This document shows positions 24,701 to 33,669 of a stretch of DNA of 64,000 nt, one piece after another. Within the stretch, counting starts at the first letter, position 1. The number at the start of each line of letters is the position of its first letter. The stretch comes from Ciona intestinalis (lineage: Eukaryota; Chordata; Ascidiacea; Phlebobranchia; Cionidae), in contig NC_020179.2 in assembly GCF_000224145.3 (NCBI RefSeq), forward strand, positions 2,372,125-2,436,124. The letters are read 5' to 3'. The notes under the pieces are model-generated. The model did not search any database. It worked only from the letters and a program-made list of their open reading frames with translations, and was not told the origin of the DNA. Made by a program: the position numbers and the translations under genes.

Positions 24701-26079
24701 TATAACTAGACTTTACATTGCCCAAGGGTATGTACATGTAGTAATAAATACAATATACTGCTATTGCTATGTTGCAAGTTACAACTTACAACAGTTTTAC
24801 TTACAACAAAGTTTTTGTTTCACTACAGAAACAGGAGTCTTACGAAATCTTATGAAATTTTTACGAAATCTTATGAAATTTACGAAATCTTATGAAATTT
24901 ATGATGCTTCTCTGTCTTGTGTGTCTATGTTTAACAGGCCCATGTTAAAATTAAACAGATGGACCTTAAACAGATGGGTTTTAAATTTTAATCCATTTCT
25001 TGTTTTAATGGCCCGAAAAGGTTATATAGCAAAACATAGGGCATGCATTTAGGTGTGTTACCCTAAGATTCCTAACATAGCAATTTTGGGCACTAGTAAA
25101 GAATCTTCCAATGACACAACATGCAAAATGGGATCAAAAGTAGGCAATACAATATAAGTTAATGTGGTTAAAGAATGGAGAAATAGGGAAATACTTTTAG
25201 CAGCTTATTTTACATGCAATGAAATCTGCTTTGTATTCTGTAAGGATGAGGTCCTACTCAGTTAGCCGTTTATGCCAGAGTTGACCAATTAGGCTACCCT
25301 ACATTTTGTAAGGATAATGGATAAGGATCAGATCATATGACAAGGTTTTTATGCCAGAGTTGGTCCATTATTACCACACATTTTCTAAGAATGAGTTATA
25401 TGGCGAAGTATGACCCTTTACTCCACATTTTGTAAGGATAAGGATAAGATCATATGGCAACGTTTTTAGGCCAAAGTTTTTTTGCACATTTTGTAAGCAT
25501 AAGGCTATACAGTGAAGCAATAATGCCAGAGTGACCCATTACCCAATACATTGCAAGTGCATGTAATACTAACCTGGTGGAAATGCATTGTCTTCTAATT
25601 CATCCACACCAGGTGATGGAAGTGGTAGTTCATCATATGCATCTCCTCCATCGGAAACTACGGTGTCCATGCGCACCAAACGATTCGGCCTTGATGTCTA
25701 AGGATAAAACTTATTTTATCACGCATGTATAGGTTATAGGTAGTGAAATTATACAGCGGGTAACATAAAGACCTAAAACACATTGTGATCAATTAGTACC
25801 CTTGGTTCTAAAGTAATGGGCCAATTCCAGCCTAAATCTAAACAATACTAGTCTAAAGACTCTAAAGGGTCCATTGCGTGTTAAGGTCCAGGATCTCTGA
25901 ACAGAATAAAGACAAAACACAACCAGATTCACCAGCATTGGTGTATACTTCCAATGTAAATACCAATTACATCACAATTACGTATAATGCTTATTGTAAC
26001 ATCATATTACCTGAGGTCCTTCTTCATCTGCTGACTCAAAAGCACCTGTGTCTGATGTATCATCACTTGTCGTTGCCAT
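3756..26079 (-). CDS. PLD1: Phospholipase D (PLD1/PLD2 type), at least 28 exons, one missing in a gap, one with a frame break
   Basis: Hydrolyses phosphatidylcholine to phosphatidic acid and choline at membranes. Exons in 5'-3' order: 26011-26079 (ATG), 25574-25697, 24109-24265, 23694-23822, 23295-23409, [missing, probably in the gap 21750-21965], 21512-21613, 20904-21047, 18016-18165, 17462-17627, 16622-16763, 15339-15484, 14621-14752, 14121-14181, 14015-14052, 13454-13526, 11844-11909, 10630-10782, 9997-10115, 9481-9600, 8463-8573, 7924-8078, 7242-7342, 6656-6793, 5642-5744, 4930-5142, 4358-4471, 3756-3863 (stop). Domains: PX ([13 protein letters not shown]), PH (RWFVVKDTF to DWKRAIE), HKD1 (HHEKIVVID), the IYIENQFFI motif, HKD2 ([10 protein letters not shown]) and the family C-terminus ending DLWT. 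A basic linker ([13 protein letters not shown]) lies between the HKD motifs. Splice phases agree throughout except in exon 4930-5142. PLD1 versus PLD2 is not resolved; pre-duplication orthology is likely. Confidence 0.93.
4930..5142 (-). other. PLD1: PLD exon with an internal frame break (about 5048-5056)
   Basis: The first part reads in frame from the preceding exon ([18 protein letters not shown], then [10 protein letters not shown]). The second part ([20 protein letters not shown], then KDVWMKTAA) reads in a different frame. Both parts match the family on either side of the break. A single missing base near 5048-5056 would join them and also restores the total length to a multiple of three once the phase of the missing exon is allowed for. 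I found no mini-intron with GT-AG ends that would fix the frame. Confidence 0.75.
5840..6120. mobile_element. hAT-like MITE, diverged copy
   Basis: Shares with 20470-20795 the order GGTAAATTTACCCC, GCTA-CAATCAAA, ACATCAGTT, TAATTAGTTGTTTT, GCATCTTTGTTAAAAGG. The ends are worn. It lies in a PLD intron. Confidence 0.55.
6338..6590 (+). repeat. Tandemly doubled SINE tail
   Basis: A block of about 107 bp (CACCCACAAAGTAACATAC through GTGTTATAACGACTGTCC) occurs twice in direct repeat and is almost identical. It is followed by GGCCACGTGAGG and GTAAGTTACATTAATCCATTC, the usual 3' end of the local composite SINE. It lies in a PLD intron. Confidence 0.75.
7682..7880. mobile_element. MITE, GTAGGGTGGGG family
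   Basis: A 200 bp element bounded by inverted repeats, TATAGTAGGGTGGGGGGAAG at the left and CTTCCCCCACCCTACTATA at the right. The core contains the family sequence around CACGATCAGG (here GCGATCAGGG), read in reverse relative to other copies. It lies in a PLD intron. Confidence 0.85.
8575..8790. repeat. Tandem repeat, about three units of about 75 bp
   Basis: Units share TATGGTAAAACTTTCTA followed by GTGATGATTTTATA-type sequence and decay toward 8790. It lies in the PLD intron upstream of exon 8463-8573, in transcript orientation. Confidence 0.6.
9160..9432 (-). mobile_element. Composite tRNA-derived SINE
   Basis: Read on the minus strand: a tRNA-like head with a B-box-like GGGTTCAAACC (plus strand GGTTTGAACCC near 9390), then GTGTCCTTGGGCAAGACACT, CAACCCTGTGGTCATTAATA, and the tail with CACCCACAAAGTAACATAC and TGTTATAACAACTGTCG. 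This is the clearest near-complete copy and defines the family used for the other calls. Confidence 0.75.
10366..10555. mobile_element. MITE, GTAGGGTGGGG family
   Basis: Left end TACTGTGGGGGAAGACGGGA, right end TCTTCCCCTACCCTACTATA. The core has CCTGATCGTGTTTTAAACAA and GGGAGTCGTGA. It lies in a PLD intron. Confidence 0.85.
10850..11755 (+). repeat. Minisatellite, about 14 units of 52-71 bp
   Basis: Units begin GTGTCTGGTGTATAAGAAGA, continue CATCCATGTTATAACTAGTA, and end GAGGTGTATAAATACACCAT. Full units are about 70 bp. Shortened units of about 52 bp alternate with them at 11250, 11442 and 11563, giving a higher-order pattern. At 11640 a SINE 3' end (GTAAGTTACATTCATTCATT) interrupts the array. 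The array fills most of the PLD intron between exons 11844-11909 and 10630-10782. Confidence 0.9.
12820..12920. repeat. Dispersed repeat fragment (TTAGGCCAGAGTTGG type)
   Basis: Contains GGGATTTAGGCCAGAGTTGG, a phrase that recurs with variation near 7100, 13750, 25270-25560, 37670, 42110, 44230 and 46220. It usually sits next to SINE sequence. Confidence 0.5.
13565..13980. mobile_element. Two SINE copies in head-to-head or tail-to-tail arrangement
   Basis: 13565-13740 carries plus-oriented SINE phrases (TTAAGCAAGACAATTAATGG, CAACCCAGTGGTTACTA). 13740-13980 carries the same phrases on the minus strand (CTTGGGCAAGACATTTAACG, CAACCCAGTGGTCACTAATG) plus a tRNA-like head GTGGCTCAGTGGTTAGG. The pair could form a long hairpin in PLD pre-mRNA. 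Confidence 0.6.
14763..14963. mobile_element. MITE, GTAGGGTGGGG family, abutting a PLD exon
   Basis: Left end TAGTACTGTGGGGTAAGATG, right end CTTTCCCCACTCTACTATA. The core is close to consensus. Its left end lies about 10 bp from the 3' splice site of PLD exon 14621-14752, so that acceptor is flanked directly by transposon sequence. Confidence 0.85.
16985..17160 (+). mobile_element. tRNA-derived SINE
   Basis: The head reads GGCGCTGTAGCACGGTTGGT, resembling a tRNA A box, followed by a B-box-like GAGTTCAAGGC. Then come GTGTCCTTGGGCAAGACAGT and CAACCCAGTGATCACTAATG. It lies in a PLD intron. Confidence 0.7.
17640..17780 (-). mobile_element. SINE tail fragment
   Basis: Minus-strand copy of the tail: GCAGGAAAACGACAGTCGTT, then ATAACATAGGTGTT, then ATGTTACTTTGTGGGTGATT. 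It begins about 12 bp upstream (in transcript order) of PLD exon 17462-17627. Confidence 0.65.
18237..18430. mobile_element. MITE, GTAGGGTGGGG family
   Basis: Left end TATAGTAGGATGGGGGAAGA, right end TTTTCCCACACTACTATATA. The core is in reverse orientation relative to 14763-14963. It lies in a PLD intron. Confidence 0.8.
19230..19475. repeat. Two-unit tandem repeat in a PLD intron
   Basis: About 85 bp units containing AACTAAAACTATCAAAAGAA, GTGGCTAAAC and GACAATTTGATAGTGAACTA appear twice. Related AGTTAAAACA / CTAAAACATACTACGG phrases recur at 21280, 22300 and 22670. Confidence 0.5.
20470..20800. mobile_element. hAT-like MITE
   Basis: Left end CAGTGTTTCTTAAACTGGGG, right end AGTTTCAAAACCACTG: imperfect inverted termini of hAT type (CAGTG...CACTG). 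The flanking 8-mers AGCTAAGG and AGCTTGAG match at five positions, consistent with an aged target-site duplication. The interior is shared with 5840-6120. Confidence 0.65.
21750..21965. other. Assembly gap (216 N)
   Basis: A run of N inside the PLD gene between exons 23295-23409 and 21512-21613. The flanking phases (0 before, 2 after) require at least one exon between them. Confidence 0.99.
23092..23276. mobile_element. MITE, GTAGGGTGGGG family, 5' end truncated
   Basis: The left end is shortened (ACAGTAGGGCGGGCATTTAG); the right end is intact (CTTTCCCCACTCTACTATAC). Its right end lies about 18 bp from the 5' splice site of PLD exon 23295-23409. Confidence 0.75.
23505..23660 (+). mobile_element. 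tRNA-derived SINE, diverged
   Basis: tRNA-like head ATGGCAAAATGGTTAGTGCT with ACAGGTTCAAGGC, then GTGGGTGTAAGTCTCCTTGG. It lies in a PLD intron. Confidence 0.6.
25240..25560 (+). repeat. Degenerate tandem repeat, about four units of 80-90 bp
   Basis: Each unit carries TGCCAGAGTTG-ACCCATTA followed by CACATTTTGTAAGGATAAGG, with growing divergence. It lies in PLD intron 2. Confidence 0.6.
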
Positions 26080-27395
26080 TACCACTATATATCCTATACA
26101 GTTATTTTAAGGCCATACAAGTATTATTTCTATTCCCTGGTGCCCTAACACGTACAGAAACGAACAATATCTAAATATTTTCATGTTAAAACAGGTTCTA
26201 TATAAACCCCAATATAAGGGTGCATAATATAGAAATACTTTTGTTAGTTTGTAGAACTGGTATAACCTTGCCTTGAAAACAAAAATGAATAAAAATCCTT
26301 TTTTTTAAACACTAGCTGTAATCTTCAGAAACAAAAAACTAGGCATAATGTTTAAATTTGGGTACAGTTTTCGTGCTTAGTTGCAGGCTATATATCTCTG
26401 TTTACAGTATATTTTACCTCATATTTCTCAGAATTTTTACTCCAGGATTTGAGTATCAAATTAGGGGATTTACCACGGAACAAACAAATTTAATTTAGCG
26501 AAGTTATATGATATCTATGATCGAAGTCCGAAGTCGTTTGGGGACAGCAGTAAAATCCACCAGAGGCCACTGGTATTGTTTAATATTTTTGTTAAGAGTT
26601 TAAATGTTGCTACAAAAAACACATTTTTCGCATAGGTTTTGTTTTTTAAGACAAGCCTTTTTAAAACGTATTTATTAGAGCACGTATTGTATTTGTACCG
26701 ACCTTATGCGCAGGAGCGTTTCGGCACATGCGGAATAGCGCCCGGTACAAATATATCAATCTAAAGTTCTAAACGAATATATCACGACACCTGTATTGCA
26801 GTAATGAAAAGCAACAAAGTGGATGTAACCTGTGTTACTAGGCAGAATGAATATATCTGCTCGAAAAGATAACGACATTCAACGAAATATACTGCCTTCG
26901 ACTGTAAGAATCCGACATTGTAGTAATAGGATCGGTTCCAATACCCTTTCCTGAGAAAACACTGCTGGATATTATATGCTATAGTTGTCACATCTTAGCC
27001 GACAGTATTATAAGTCAAATAAAATTAATTTCAAATAACAAGGGCATAATTGCATTCTTGGTAGCCTGTTTTATGCAACTTTATTAAATATTAAACTGCT
27101 GGTCATTCTTTTTTGCAAAACTCTCTATGTAAAATTTCCAAATCCTGATGGCCAAGTTTGTAAAAACGACAAACGGCGAAACCGATGTTATTTATAGTGG
27201 CAGTGTATAGTCCATAGCAGCTAAACTGACAAAACAAACGAATCCTTTTGTGTCGTTTATATATCTACACAAAACAAGTCAATCGCGATTAAAATAATTT
27301 AACATAAGTTCTACGTATAGAGCATATACATTATAAACGGTAATATGAGTAAAAATTATGATTGCTTGTTTTTTTTGCATTTTACTTATACAAGA
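26080..27395. other. PLD 5' flank and intergenic sequence
   Basis: This stretch separates the PLD start (26079) from the stop of the fucosyltransferase gene (27396), both minus strand. It should hold the PLD promoter and 5' UTR. I see no coding exon or clear core promoter element. Confidence 0.35.
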
Positions 27396-29206
27396 TTATG
27401 AAAGGCATTCCGGCGTTTCAGAAGTAATAAACTCGTCTGTGACAGAGGGAATGATTTTGGTTTCTTTGTTTTCGAGAAGTCTGGCGCATAGGCTTTTTGG
27501 TGTCAGTTCAATATTTAAGTCCGGGTACCGTTCCTGAGTCATTCTGATCATCTTTTTATCTGTCATTGTCTCGTCCTCTCGCCAGCGAAAGTATTTTCTG
27601 TACTCGTCGTCGTTTTTATCCAGAAATTGCAAATACTCAGCGAGTTTTGCTGGGCTATCAAAGTCGTCGGTGTGAATGAAGGAGTTCAGCGGTGCAACCG
27701 ACAACACGTCGTCCTTTGTCGGACCCCAAACCACTGGGACCATATCGTTTTTTAAAGCGTTGTCCCAAAACTTTTCCGTGATATAATCGCGACAATGTAT
27801 CGCGTTTTCAAAGGCGAGGTAAAACTTATGTTCTCGCCATTTTGGTTCAAAAAGCATCGGGTATTGCTTTGGAATGTTTTCCACGTCAGGAAAACAACCT
27901 CCAAACGTGGTAATGCTCAAACCAGCTGTAACAAGTGCTTTATAATATTCCATTCGTTTTATTGCTCCATTGGTTCCACTGCAACGAGTCACTCCCCAAA
28001 GCTAAAAACAAATTATATTTTTCCCAAATTCTACATTTAATGTTTAAAGTTTAGCAACATGACCCAAACTAAATCACACCGTACAGTAATTATTCTTTAC
28101 TTAAAGATACTTACAGCCATTTTCTTTTTAAAGGATATGACGTCATCGATTGCCCTTTTCCCTTTTTTTACAAACGTCAAGGCCTCTTTCCTGGATCCAT
28201 AATATCGTAATACATCAGCTGATCGCTTAAATGTCCATGTCCAGTTAAAGAAACCACCATCGAACTCTCGTAGGCCATCTTTCCCAAAGTACCCTGGCCC
28301 TTCCCCACACCACCAGACAAAGATCTGTTTTTTGTCTCTAAGCAATTCATGTAAATAGCAGCTTATTTAAACAGCAGTCAATTAAGTTTGTATTATGCAA
28401 AAGTAAATCTTGCTAATGCTATATTTACAACCAAGTTGATGTTGCATAGCAGTGCTCTTCAACCTTTTTTGAGTTAGTGAACCCCTAAAGTTGTTGTGAC
28501 GAACTCATGCACTCCTGATTGCTTTAACGTAAAACTAATGACGTTTCTTTAGTTTTAAATTAACCAAGGGATGCAAGATATAGCATTCGTATACAAAAAA
28601 ATGTAGGAAAGTAGCTAAATTTGTTTAAAATGTACTTAACTGAGTATTATTGCTAAAAGTTGTTAAGTTTTTGATGCACCCTTGTATACCCTTTGCACTG
28701 GTGCACCCCAGCCATATTTTAGTACACACCGGTTGAAGAGCACTGTTGTATAGGTTTACCGTATATATTCTATATAGATAACTAATACAAAACCAATCTA
28801 TACATTAAGCCCTATTCAGAATTATCGAAAATTAAAAAAAAAGGTAAAAAAGTAACCTGTAATGTTGCCATGGTATTTGGTTTTTATTAATCATAGTGAA
28901 GTGAAACACAACGGCTATCGCGTCCGATATTTTGCTTCGGTTGTACGTCAGTGTGCATCCATCCATCAAACTACCTTCGTCGGGCCCATTTATACCCCAA
29001 GCTTTACCCCAATACAAAATAAGAGGCGGCTTTTTCGGAGCTGTTGTGCTTACTGTGTCGAGGTGTAACTCGTCTATTTTGATTGTTTCCGACATTTCTT
29101 TACTGGTTTCTCGTGTTGTATTTTCCGCATTCCAGCCCCATAAAAAGTACAATGTCAACATTATATAACTTGCGAAAGCGAATTTCACCAACTTTCGTTT
29201 TATCAT
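27396..29206 (-). CDS. Alpha-1,3/4-fucosyltransferase (GT10), three exons, 392 aa
   Basis: A Golgi type II membrane enzyme expected to transfer fucose from GDP-fucose to N-acetylglucosamine or glucose of glycans. Exons: 28857-29206 (ATG), 28115-28337, 27396-28001 (stop TAA). Phases agree and the total is 1,179 bases. Residues about 8-24 form the single signal-anchor segment (FAFASYIMLTLYFLWGW), followed by a stem. Family marks: GGFFNWTWTFKRSADV (acceptor-side motif) and the GT10 donor-binding block FYLAFENAIHCRDYITEKFW, then VPVVWGP. The C-terminal part is complete. The exact linkage and the vertebrate orthologue cannot be assigned, because ascidians carry their own expansions. Intron 1 contains a hAT-like MITE. 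Confidence 0.92.
28450..28745. mobile_element. hAT-like MITE with intact inverted ends and target duplication
   Basis: 296 bp with perfect 15 bp terminal inverted repeats (CAGTGCTCTTCAACC and GGTTGAAGAGCACTG). It is flanked by 8 bp direct repeats TTGCATAG (28442-28449) and TTGTATAG (28746-28753), seven of eight matching. An 8 bp duplication and CAGTG ends are typical of hAT elements. There is no coding capacity. Confidence 0.9.
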
Positions 29207-29970
29207 TGTTTCTGACTGTCTGTATAACTTACGTACGAGTGATTATAAGCACTGTTGCGCCTACAAATTAGAGGACAAGGCGTAAACCTATATATCAAGC
29301 TTAGTGTAAACTAGTTTATTACATTAAACTAACGATAAGTGGAGTCACGATACGAAAGAAATCGTTGGTAAATAAAACATATACACAAGATACAACGTTT
29401 TACACGATAACTTAAAACGTACTGGAAGTTATTGCAACATGGTTATTGCGCAATTCACCACGTGGCATTAAATAGTAATAATACCGATTGTGACGTTTAT
29501 GCCTTCAATGCTCACGAAACGAAATATGGTTATCAGGTTATATGGCGATAGCCTATATACAGCATGGCGCCCTCGTATGGTATACAGCAGAGTCCGTATA
29601 TAAACATACTCTGGTATACAGTAATTAATTACAAATAAACAGAAGGAGTTGTGATGAAACATGATTTTGTAGGTTGGGGTAAGATTATACATTTTTATTC
29701 TCGTTTATCATCAGATTATAGGTAGTATACATAGAAATAAGACTTTAGATGCCTGTTTAGTTAGTATAGTGGAAAACAGCTTTAAAACCACGTAACCCAA
29801 AACCATCACACAGCAAAACAAATCTTATAAAAACGACCGGTATAACGTATAAGGCATAGGCTATATATTGGCTATAGCATAAACTATAAAAAGAAACTAA
29901 AATTGGTCCAAGATTTGAAAGAATCGTAAACGATAAAAATGGGCGACATTACGACGCAAACAGTAAGAGC

Positions 29971-31051
29971 TATATAGTAGGGTGGGGCCGTGGGGAAAGA
30001 TGGGACACTTTGTCAAACGATACTTTTTTAATTTTCTTTTTACGGACCCCCACTTAATGATTATCATGAGAATAATATCACAGAATTATTCGACAGTATT
30101 ATCACGACTTTATAAAACGCGGGTCAAAGCTGATTACTGTTATTAAATATTAAAAAATATGTAAATTAGAAACAGTATATTTTGAACAGGTAAAAATTTG
30201 CGAAATAGTAAGGTGCTAATTTTGAACAGAGTCGTAGAAACACCGAGTAGTCCAACTACCGCCATCTTGTTTCCAAAATCGAGCAAAAGCGGCGACTTTC
30301 GCAATGAATTTAAACGAACTTGTTAGGTTTTGTTTGCGATTTCCTTTTGTGGGAAGACGTAAAATAGCTTATATTTACTTTATCAAACATTTTGCGAAAA
30401 TGTATAAAATTACCCATATTAAATGAATAAATGTCACAAATTCACCGCTTCGAAATCTCGTGTTAGACTTTTTTCGATACAGGAAACAAATTACGTATGT
30501 TTTTTAGACTTTCCGGGCTTTAAATTTTTTTAAGTCCAAGTTTCCCTTCAAATTACCGAAAAACATGCATTTTTCCTTAAGCTTCTGTGTGTTATTTTGG
30601 AAACAAGATGGCGTTGAATTTGTCTTTTACGTAACAATGGGTCGGACTGCTCGGTATTTCTATGGCTCTGACTTTGAACGCTCGCTATATCATAGTAAAG
30701 CCGATGAAATTTTGTAGTTTGCGAGTGTGAACGATTAAACTAGTTTCATAATTTTTAAACTCGATTTCCAATTGTACAGTATTATTTCGTGTTATTTACG
30801 TGTATTCGTAATAATAAATACACTTACTAATCAAAATTAACAATGATTTTAAACTGTCCCGTCTTATCCTGTGTGTTTTTGAATTTGTAAAATTTTACTT
30901 GTTGTGCGAATCGCTAAATAATTCCTCGTGTGTTTTAATATATTTTTTTGAATTGTTGTCAATTAATAAAGGAATGACAGTATATTTTGATTTTGGAAAC
31001 ACTGGGAAACATGTGCGTAAGTGTCCCATCTTCCCCCGCTCTACCATATAT
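29971..31051. mobile_element. Long member of the GTAGGGTGGGG MITE family with a second element nested inside
   Basis: The outer ends are TATAGTAGGGTGGGG...GGGGAAAGATGGGACAC and GTGTCCCATCTTCCCCCGCT, the same termini as the 200 bp family, but the interior is about 1.08 kb and mostly unrelated. Inside, 30225-30672 is bounded by its own inverted repeats (see separate entry). No transposase-like frame is visible. Confidence 0.8.
30225..30672. mobile_element. Nested inverted-repeat element, about 450 bp
   Basis: Left arm GTCGTAGAAACACCGAGTAG then TCCAACTACCGCCATCTTG; right arm CAAGATGGCG...GGGTCGGACTGCTCGGTATT then TCTATGGCTCTGAC, the reverse complement with a few mismatches. The arms run about 45-70 bp. 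The interior is unique in the window. Confidence 0.8.
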
Positions 31052-31542
31052 TTAAACTAGACGTAGTTTAGAAAAATCTAATGTTCATACAATTTTATGC
31101 TTTGTGAGTATTTTAAAAATCGTATGTTGTTCGTTTTTATGCGAGTCGCAGTTTTGGCTTAGCATGCACCGTGTTTAATCGAGAGTTCGTATATAAACAT
31201 GTTTATATACCGACTCTGGTTTAACCGTTACGTTCGATATTCAACTTTCACAAGTGATGTAAATTTAAAATTTTCCTTAAAAAACACAAACGTAGAAACA
31301 CAAGGTTACATTTCAACCTTCATTTTTCACGCGACAAATACAAAATATTTGCAGAAAATGTGTTTTTTTTTGTTGAAATCTTTCAATTTCTCACAAAAAT
31401 AATAAATAAATTTAACGCCCACTGGCAGAAAAATCATCTTGTCTTTTCCTAAATTAATGGTAAGTGTAAAATAGACATATCTTTAATAGGAATTCAGCGA
31501 TTTATTCATGTACAAATTCAAATCAACTGTATCCATAGATAG

Positions 31543-31714
31543 AGTACTATGGGGAAAGGTGGGACACCTTTAACACAAAAAATCCAATTATCTTGATCGT
31601 GTTTTAAACAATTAACAACGGTCTTTGGGAGTCGTGATCATCTCTTTGTTTACTTCCAAATGAGACAAGAAAATAGAATGGAAAGGTGTTCCATCTTCCC
31701 CCACCCTACTATAC
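31543..31714. mobile_element. MITE, GTAGGGTGGGG family, internally shortened
   Basis: Left end AGTACTATGGGGAAAGGTGG, right end CTTCCCCCACCCTACTATAC. The core has GATCGTGTTTTAAACAATTA but lacks about 30 bp after GGGAGTCGTGA. Confidence 0.85.
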
Positions 31715-32091
31715 ATATGTTACGTATCTAAGCTGTATCCCGGGGATGGCGCCCTTGTGTCTTTTGATGTAAACACTAAACAGTAAACAACTCTCCGATT
31801 ACGGTGTGCGATCTTTTTTACTTCTGTGTCTGCGATAGGAAAAAGGTACCGGTACATGCGGTGGAAAAAAAGAACATTTGACTTAAAAAGCCCCACACAC
31901 GTCAGTGATGGCATTCTCGACTACCGACTTAGTTACTGTACATTACTTATTACAGAAGTTAGTCGGTCGAAAATTTTGTGTGCCTTGTAAACGGTTGTAA
32001 GAACCTACAGCAAAAAAGACACAGTTGAGATATGTCACCTATATATCATTATAAACGTGGTAAAGAAATATTTATTTCTGCAAATGTAAAT

Positions 32092-33669
32092 ATGTCAGTC
32101 GCAAAAGTAAGCTGTTTAGCTGTATATGCTTGGTGCTTATGCTTAGAGATTGTACCAGATATTTCTAATAAATGATGTTGCACAGATTTTATATTTTATT
32201 TGCTGGACAATTTTTGTGCATGAAATTGTTGGCATTGAAAACTGCAAACTTTTCGGAGATATTTTTCATACCATGTATGTAAATCAATCAATGGAATACA
32301 TCTGTCTTTTTGTTCAACAACAAAAAGTGACTTTTTGACGAAACCTGCAAGCTGATATCAACAAATTTTCTTTGTACAAATTTTACGAGGTAATGCATTT
32401 TTTTAAAAATTATTCCCGACACTAAACAACAAGCCAACATAATTATTTTCTTAAAGTTATAGAAACCACAAAAAAAACCAAGAGAAAGAGAAGAAAGGTG
32501 ATCAAGAAATGACAATTCAATACAAGAGTTCTGACACACAACCTAAATATATCTTGTAAGTAATGCTTTAAAATTCAGACATTATGGTAAAATTACAGTA
32601 TGTGTTAACTGCTAACAAAAGTGGCAAATAACAAACACAGACACCAAAGTTTTAAAAGAGAAAGTTGGACCCTAATTCAGTAAAACAAGTCACAAATCTG
32701 ACGTATTGGTTCTAATGCTTAAAGATTAATTCAGTGCAGAAAGTTCCAGAGTTGGTCTGCCGCCACCCCAAGTTTGATACTTATAATAACAATTTTAACC
32801 TTTTTTCAGGCACTTGACTGATTTGAACTGGCCCAAGTATGCACCTCTGTCTATTAGGCAACTGTACCCAGAAAAAAGATCGGAGCAGATTCATTGTGAA
32901 TTAGCAGAACTGGGAAACCAAGCAAATTCAAATCCACCAGGTTTGCCTCTTTTTTCGTGAATGTTATTTATGTTCAAGGGCTGGACAGCGAAAGCTGTAT
33001 AACACAGGACACAGGTGTTGCTCTTCACACCCTGTTCCTGCTCTGGGCTAGAGTCAGCCCTGCTAACTACTTTGTTGAACATAACATTTTGAGGCCATAT
33101 CCCAATTTAAAAGCCTAAAATATAATAAAATTAATTAAAATGTATTTAAAACAGATCTAGATGTTGCATTCGAAGCAAATTCAGCAACCTCTGATAGTAT
33201 GGAAAGTTTGAGTGTTGTGGAAGATTCAGGAAACGCATCAGGTCTTGAGGTTGAAGAACAAGATGAAGAAATTCCATGCCATAAAGATGTTGAAAGCGTA
33301 GGAATTGTAAGGCCAATACCTCAGGACATTAGTGAAGAAAAAGGTAAGCATATATATTGTAAAGGTTTGATTCGAGATGATGGCTAAATGTCATTTTTTG
33401 TTAGGCTTGTATGTTGTATGTCATAGCACTTTTTTTAGCCATAGGTAGGCACTAAGCCAATGTATTGTAGGAAACTAAACAGTATTGTAGGAAAGCTGTA
33501 ATTACCATTTTGTTCTTTTTTGGGTGAAGAAAGCAATGAAACCTTGGAAGATATGGAAACCTTGGCCAACAATGACAGTGGTATTTCTGCAGAACCTGAC
33601 AACTTGCAAGGAGATACTTTTCCACGAGAGGAAACAGGAAGGGAAGAAATGAACAGTAGCACTTTATAA
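32092..33669 (+). CDS. Unrecognised protein with acidic C-terminal half, six exons, about 201 aa
   Basis: Proposed exons: 32092-32106 (ATG), 32352-32389, 32463-32555, 32810-32940, 33155-33343, 33530-33669 (stop TAA). All have GT-AG ends, the phases match at every junction, and the total is 606 bases. The last four exons are well supported; the first two are short and tentative, and an alternative start is the ATG inside exon 3. I do not recognise the family. The middle (YILHLTDLNWPKYAPLSIRQ) looks like a conserved short motif with aromatic residues. The rest is serine-, glutamate- and aspartate-rich and probably disordered (VVEDSGNASGLEVEEQDEE). There is no signal peptide or membrane segment. 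It is convergent with POLD1, which ends at 34967. Confidence 0.65.

Larger units (their letters stand above)
29207..32091. other. Intergenic region between fucosyltransferase and next gene
   Basis: No coding exon recognised. It holds the nested inverted-repeat element (29971-31051) and a short MITE (31543-31714). 29207-29970 should contain the fucosyltransferase promoter. Confidence 0.4.

Noticed and set aside
29971..31051. Autonomous DNA transposon with transposase
   Set aside because: No open frame of useful length or transposase motif lies between the inverted ends; it is non-autonomous.
32150..32338. Plus-strand open frame of 62 aa upstream of the acidic-tailed gene
   Set aside because: Hydrophobic, no motif, and it overlaps the proposed intron 1 of a phase-consistent gene model.
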